NCBI RefSeq assembly: GCF_008065375.1
Contig: NZ_VJYI01000005.1
Location: 434,001-498,000 of the forward strand
Origin: Nonomuraea sp. SYSU D8015
Lineage (GTDB): Bacteria > Actinomycetota > Actinomycetes > Streptosporangiales > Streptosporangiaceae
Reading direction: 5' to 3'
Length of the DNA stretch: 64,000 nucleotides
Part shown: piece after piece, positions 62,523-64,000 of the stretch
Layout: the number at the start of each line of letters is the position of its first letter
How positions within the stretch are numbered: position 1 is the first letter of the stretch
Made by a program: the position numbers and the translations under genes
Notes under the pieces: generated by a model
What the model was told of the DNA's origin: nothing
Seen by the model: only the letters and a program-made list of their open reading frames with translations
The model's database searches: none

Positions 62523-63554
62523 TCAGGTGCCGGAGGCGCGGGTGAGCCCGCCGTCGTGGGCGATGACGGCGGCGGCGGAGGGCTTGGCGAGCGGCGGGAC
62601 GGCGGTGGCGTACTGATGCGTCTCGACCAGCCGCAGCGTACGGCGCAGCACCGGATCGCTGATCGCCCACCGGGCCGAGTCGGGCACCGGGAGCGGGTCG
62701 TCCTCGGCCGTCCTGGTGGTCGTGGTCGTCGTCCGCGACAGTGAGTATTGGATCAGTGCTCCGCCGTCCGCGGTCCGCAACGCGTACACGGGGAAACTGT
62801 CGGCGCTGAAGATCGAGTCGTAGCTGTAGCCGCTGAGTTTGGCCTCTTTCCGCAGGTCGGCGATCTGCTCGGCCACCTCGGTCGTGTAGGGGCCCGGCGC
62901 GAGGAGGCCCGCCGTGACCCCGGCCGACCCCGTCTCGGCCACGCTGGCGTGCACGGGCTGCATGAACTGCGGGCTGATCGTGACGGTCTTGTCGTCGGGC
63001 GCCAGCGCCGTGGCGTAGCCCTCGGAGTCCACTTGGATCTCCGGCACCTGCTGGTCGGGCAGCAGCTGCGCGACGGAGCTGAGCCGCCAGAGGTCCGACT
63101 TGGCGAACGTCAGCAGCGCCGGTCGGCCGTCGCGCGTCGCCAGCGCGCTGAACCAGGGCGCCTGCTCGCCCGGCGGGAACCTCGGCACGTAGAGCGTCGG
63201 CGTCCCCCACCGGTAGCGGGGCGGGGCGTAGCCGGTCGACAGGAACGCCGCCTGGGTCAGGGGCGTCCGGCCGCCGGTGGTCAGCCCCTCCACCTCCAGC
63301 TTCAGACGGCCTTCCAGGCTGCTCTCGCCCCGTAGGCCGTCGGCCCGCAGCACGTTGTCGCCGAGGGTGATCTCGGTGAACACCTTGGCCGCCTCGGCCC
63401 GCGTGACGGCCACCGCGCTCGCGGAGGGCGAGGGCGTGGAGGAGGCGGCGGCGGGCTTCGTGGACGGCGGCGCGGCACTGCTCGTGCAGGCGGTCGCCGC
63501 GGCCAGCACGCCGGCGGCGAGCGCCAGCACCTTCCGCCGCCCGTATGCACGCAC
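62523..63554 (-). CDS. Uncharacterised lipoprotein (DUF8094-like)
   Basis: A 343-residue lipoprotein. The signal MRAYGRRKVLALAAGVLAAATAC has its lipobox Cys at about residue 23, followed by a Ser/Pro/Ala linker to about residue 48. The mature domain has LTQAAFLSTGYAPPRYRWGTPTLYVPR, FAKSDLWRLSSVAQL and a long acidic loop with TTTTTTRTAEDD. It resembles a lipoprotein family found near prfB in Streptosporangiales. No catalytic motif is recognised. Confidence 0.8.
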   Translation of the reverse strand: MRAYGRRKVLALAAGVLAAATACTSSAAPPSTKPAAASSTPSPSASAVAVTRAEAAKVFTEITLGDNVLRADGLRGESSLEGRLKLEVEGLTTGGRTPLTQAAFLSTGYAPPRYRWGTPTLYVPRFPPGEQAPWFSALATRDGRPALLTFAKSDLWRLSSVAQLLPDQQVPEIQVDSEGYATALAPDDKTVTISPQFMQPVHASVAETGSAGVTAGLLAPGPYTTEVAEQIADLRKEAKLSGYSYDSIFSADSFPVYALRTADGGALIQYSLSRTTTTTTRTAEDDPLPVPDSARWAISDPVLRRTLRLVETHQYATAVPPLAKPSAAAVIAHDGGLTRASGT

Positions 63555-63572
63555 GTGGCCATGTTATTCGGG

Positions 63573-63595
63573 CCGAGGAGGCGTAGCCGCCTCGG
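63573..63595. repeat. GTA-loop hairpin, copy 1
   Basis: A 10-bp stem CCGAGGAGGC / GCCGCCTCGG with a GTA loop and one A-G mismatch at the seventh pair. It is one of two like hairpins between the lipoprotein gene and prfB. Confidence 0.6.
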
Positions 63596-63644
63596 CGGGC
63601 ATTACGTCCGCGAAGCAGTCCTTGGTTTTGGGTTTTGGGGGGTG

Positions 63645-63667
63645 CTCGGAGGGCGTAGCCCCCCGAG
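63645..63667. repeat. GTA-loop hairpin, copy 2
   Basis: A 10-bp stem CTCGGAGGGC / GCCCCCCGAG with the same GTA loop and a mismatch in the corresponding region, 72 bp from copy 1. It lies close upstream of the prfB promoter region. Confidence 0.6.
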
Positions 63668-63675
63668 GGGTCGCG

Positions 63676-63681
63676 TACGCT
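63676..63681 (+). promoter_or_regulatory. Candidate -10 for leaderless prfB
   Basis: TACGCT lies 8 bp before the GTG start of prfB, the spacing expected of a leaderless transcript. AGGGAGG sits between them, too close to the start for an ideal ribosome binding site. No convincing -35 is seen. Confidence 0.4.
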
Positions 63682-63689
63682 AGGGAGGC

Positions 63690-64000
63690 GTGGCAGGCAT
63701 CGATCCGGCAGAAGAGATCAACGAGCTCGCGGGCACGATCCGCAGCATTCAGGACGTGCTCGACCTCGACGCGATGCGCAAGCACATCGAGGAGCTGGAG
63801 CAGCAGGTCGCCGCGCCCGACCTCTGGGACGACCCTGAGCAGGCCCAGAAGGTCACGAGCAAGCTCTCGCACCTCCAGGGCGAGCTCAACCGCGTCGAGG
63901 GCGTCGCGCGCCGCCTCGACGACCTGAGGGTCCTCTACGAGCTGGCGGCCGAGGAGAGCGACGACGACACGCGCGCCGAGGCCGACAAGGAGCTCGAGAC
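63690..64000 (+). CDS. prfB: Peptide chain release factor 2, N-terminal part
   Basis: The first 103 codons of RF2, cut off by the window end. The sequence VAGIDPAEEINELAGTIRSIQDVLDLDAMRKHIEELEQQVAAPDLWDDPEQAQKVTSKLS matches the N-terminal domain of RF2, including the conserved LWDDP. RF2 terminates translation at UGA and UAA. No programmed frameshift stop (the E. coli autoregulation) occurs in the part visible, which agrees with actinobacterial prfB. It starts with GTG and may be leaderless. Confidence 0.93.
   Translation, partial: MAGIDPAEEINELAGTIRSIQDVLDLDAMRKHIEELEQQVAAPDLWDDPEQAQKVTSKLSHLQGELNRVEGVARRLDDLRVLYELAAEESDDDTRAEADKELE

Overview
The window is very GC-rich, with strong G/C bias at third codon positions, many GTG starts, ATGA/GTGA gene overlaps and lipoboxes. 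The mtrB-lpqB-comF-hpf-(LuxR regulator)-secA order, followed at the far end by prfB, is that of a filamentous actinobacterium. The dense GlcNAc-PTS/DasR locus and several actinobacteria-specific families (Rv3235-like, HGxxPAAW, DUF2690, DUF6912-like) fit this. I infer Streptosporangiales (Nonomuraea-like), without being able to prove the genus. I saw no mobile element, phage, CRISPR array, tRNA or rRNA. The window looks like ordinary chromosome: a conserved core flank followed by accessory metabolism.

Layout. 1-11.2 kb holds the mtrB tail, the lpqB lipoprotein, comF, long-form hpf, a NarL-type response regulator, a Uma2 nuclease and a YcaQ-like glycosylase (both reverse), a small membrane protein, and secA closed by a strong bidirectional terminator. 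11.2-21.1 kb holds an Rv3235-family gene and then an amino-sugar block: two EIIC permeases, EI, HPr, EIIA, EIIB, a SIS-domain sugar-phosphate enzyme, a DasR-like GntR regulator and an exported NagZ-type glycosidase. A 22-bp palindrome resembling a DasR site lies in the divergent dasR/SIS promoter, and a weaker copy lies before ptsH. 21.2-27.5 kb holds a lone ATP synthase subunit a, an ABC exporter (ATPase plus two permeases, one with a large extracytoplasmic insert) and a divergent two-component system.

27.5-32.1 kb is a rhamnose-type ABC importer (rhaT, rhaP, rhaQ, rhaS). 32.3-35.6 kb is an AraC regulator divergent from an NmrA/quinone-reductase fusion and an FMN reductase. Next come acetoacetyl-CoA synthetase, a LysR / beta-lactamase-like operon divergent from a penicillin-binding protein, three HAD hydrolases, two small conserved proteins, an L,D-transpeptidase and a frameshifted FAD oxidoreductase. 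48.0-52.9 kb is a redox module: DUF4142, DUF1996, ferric-reductase-like cytochrome b and a NuoF-ferredoxin fusion, divergent from an ECF sigma / zinc anti-sigma pair. Then follow tryptophan 2,3-dioxygenase, the 180-kDa NAD-glutamate dehydrogenase, a DUF418 protein with an ABC exporter, an HTH/Clp-N pair with a leaderless promoter and striking inverted repeat, a lipoprotein, and the start of prfB.

The most interesting candidates are the sigma/redox module, the HTH/Clp-N operator, the beta-lactamase-like protein lacking the deacylating Glu, the domain-fused genes, and two single-base frameshifts in G/C runs. Several gene-free stretches hold islands of degenerate 16-24 bp tandem repeats.
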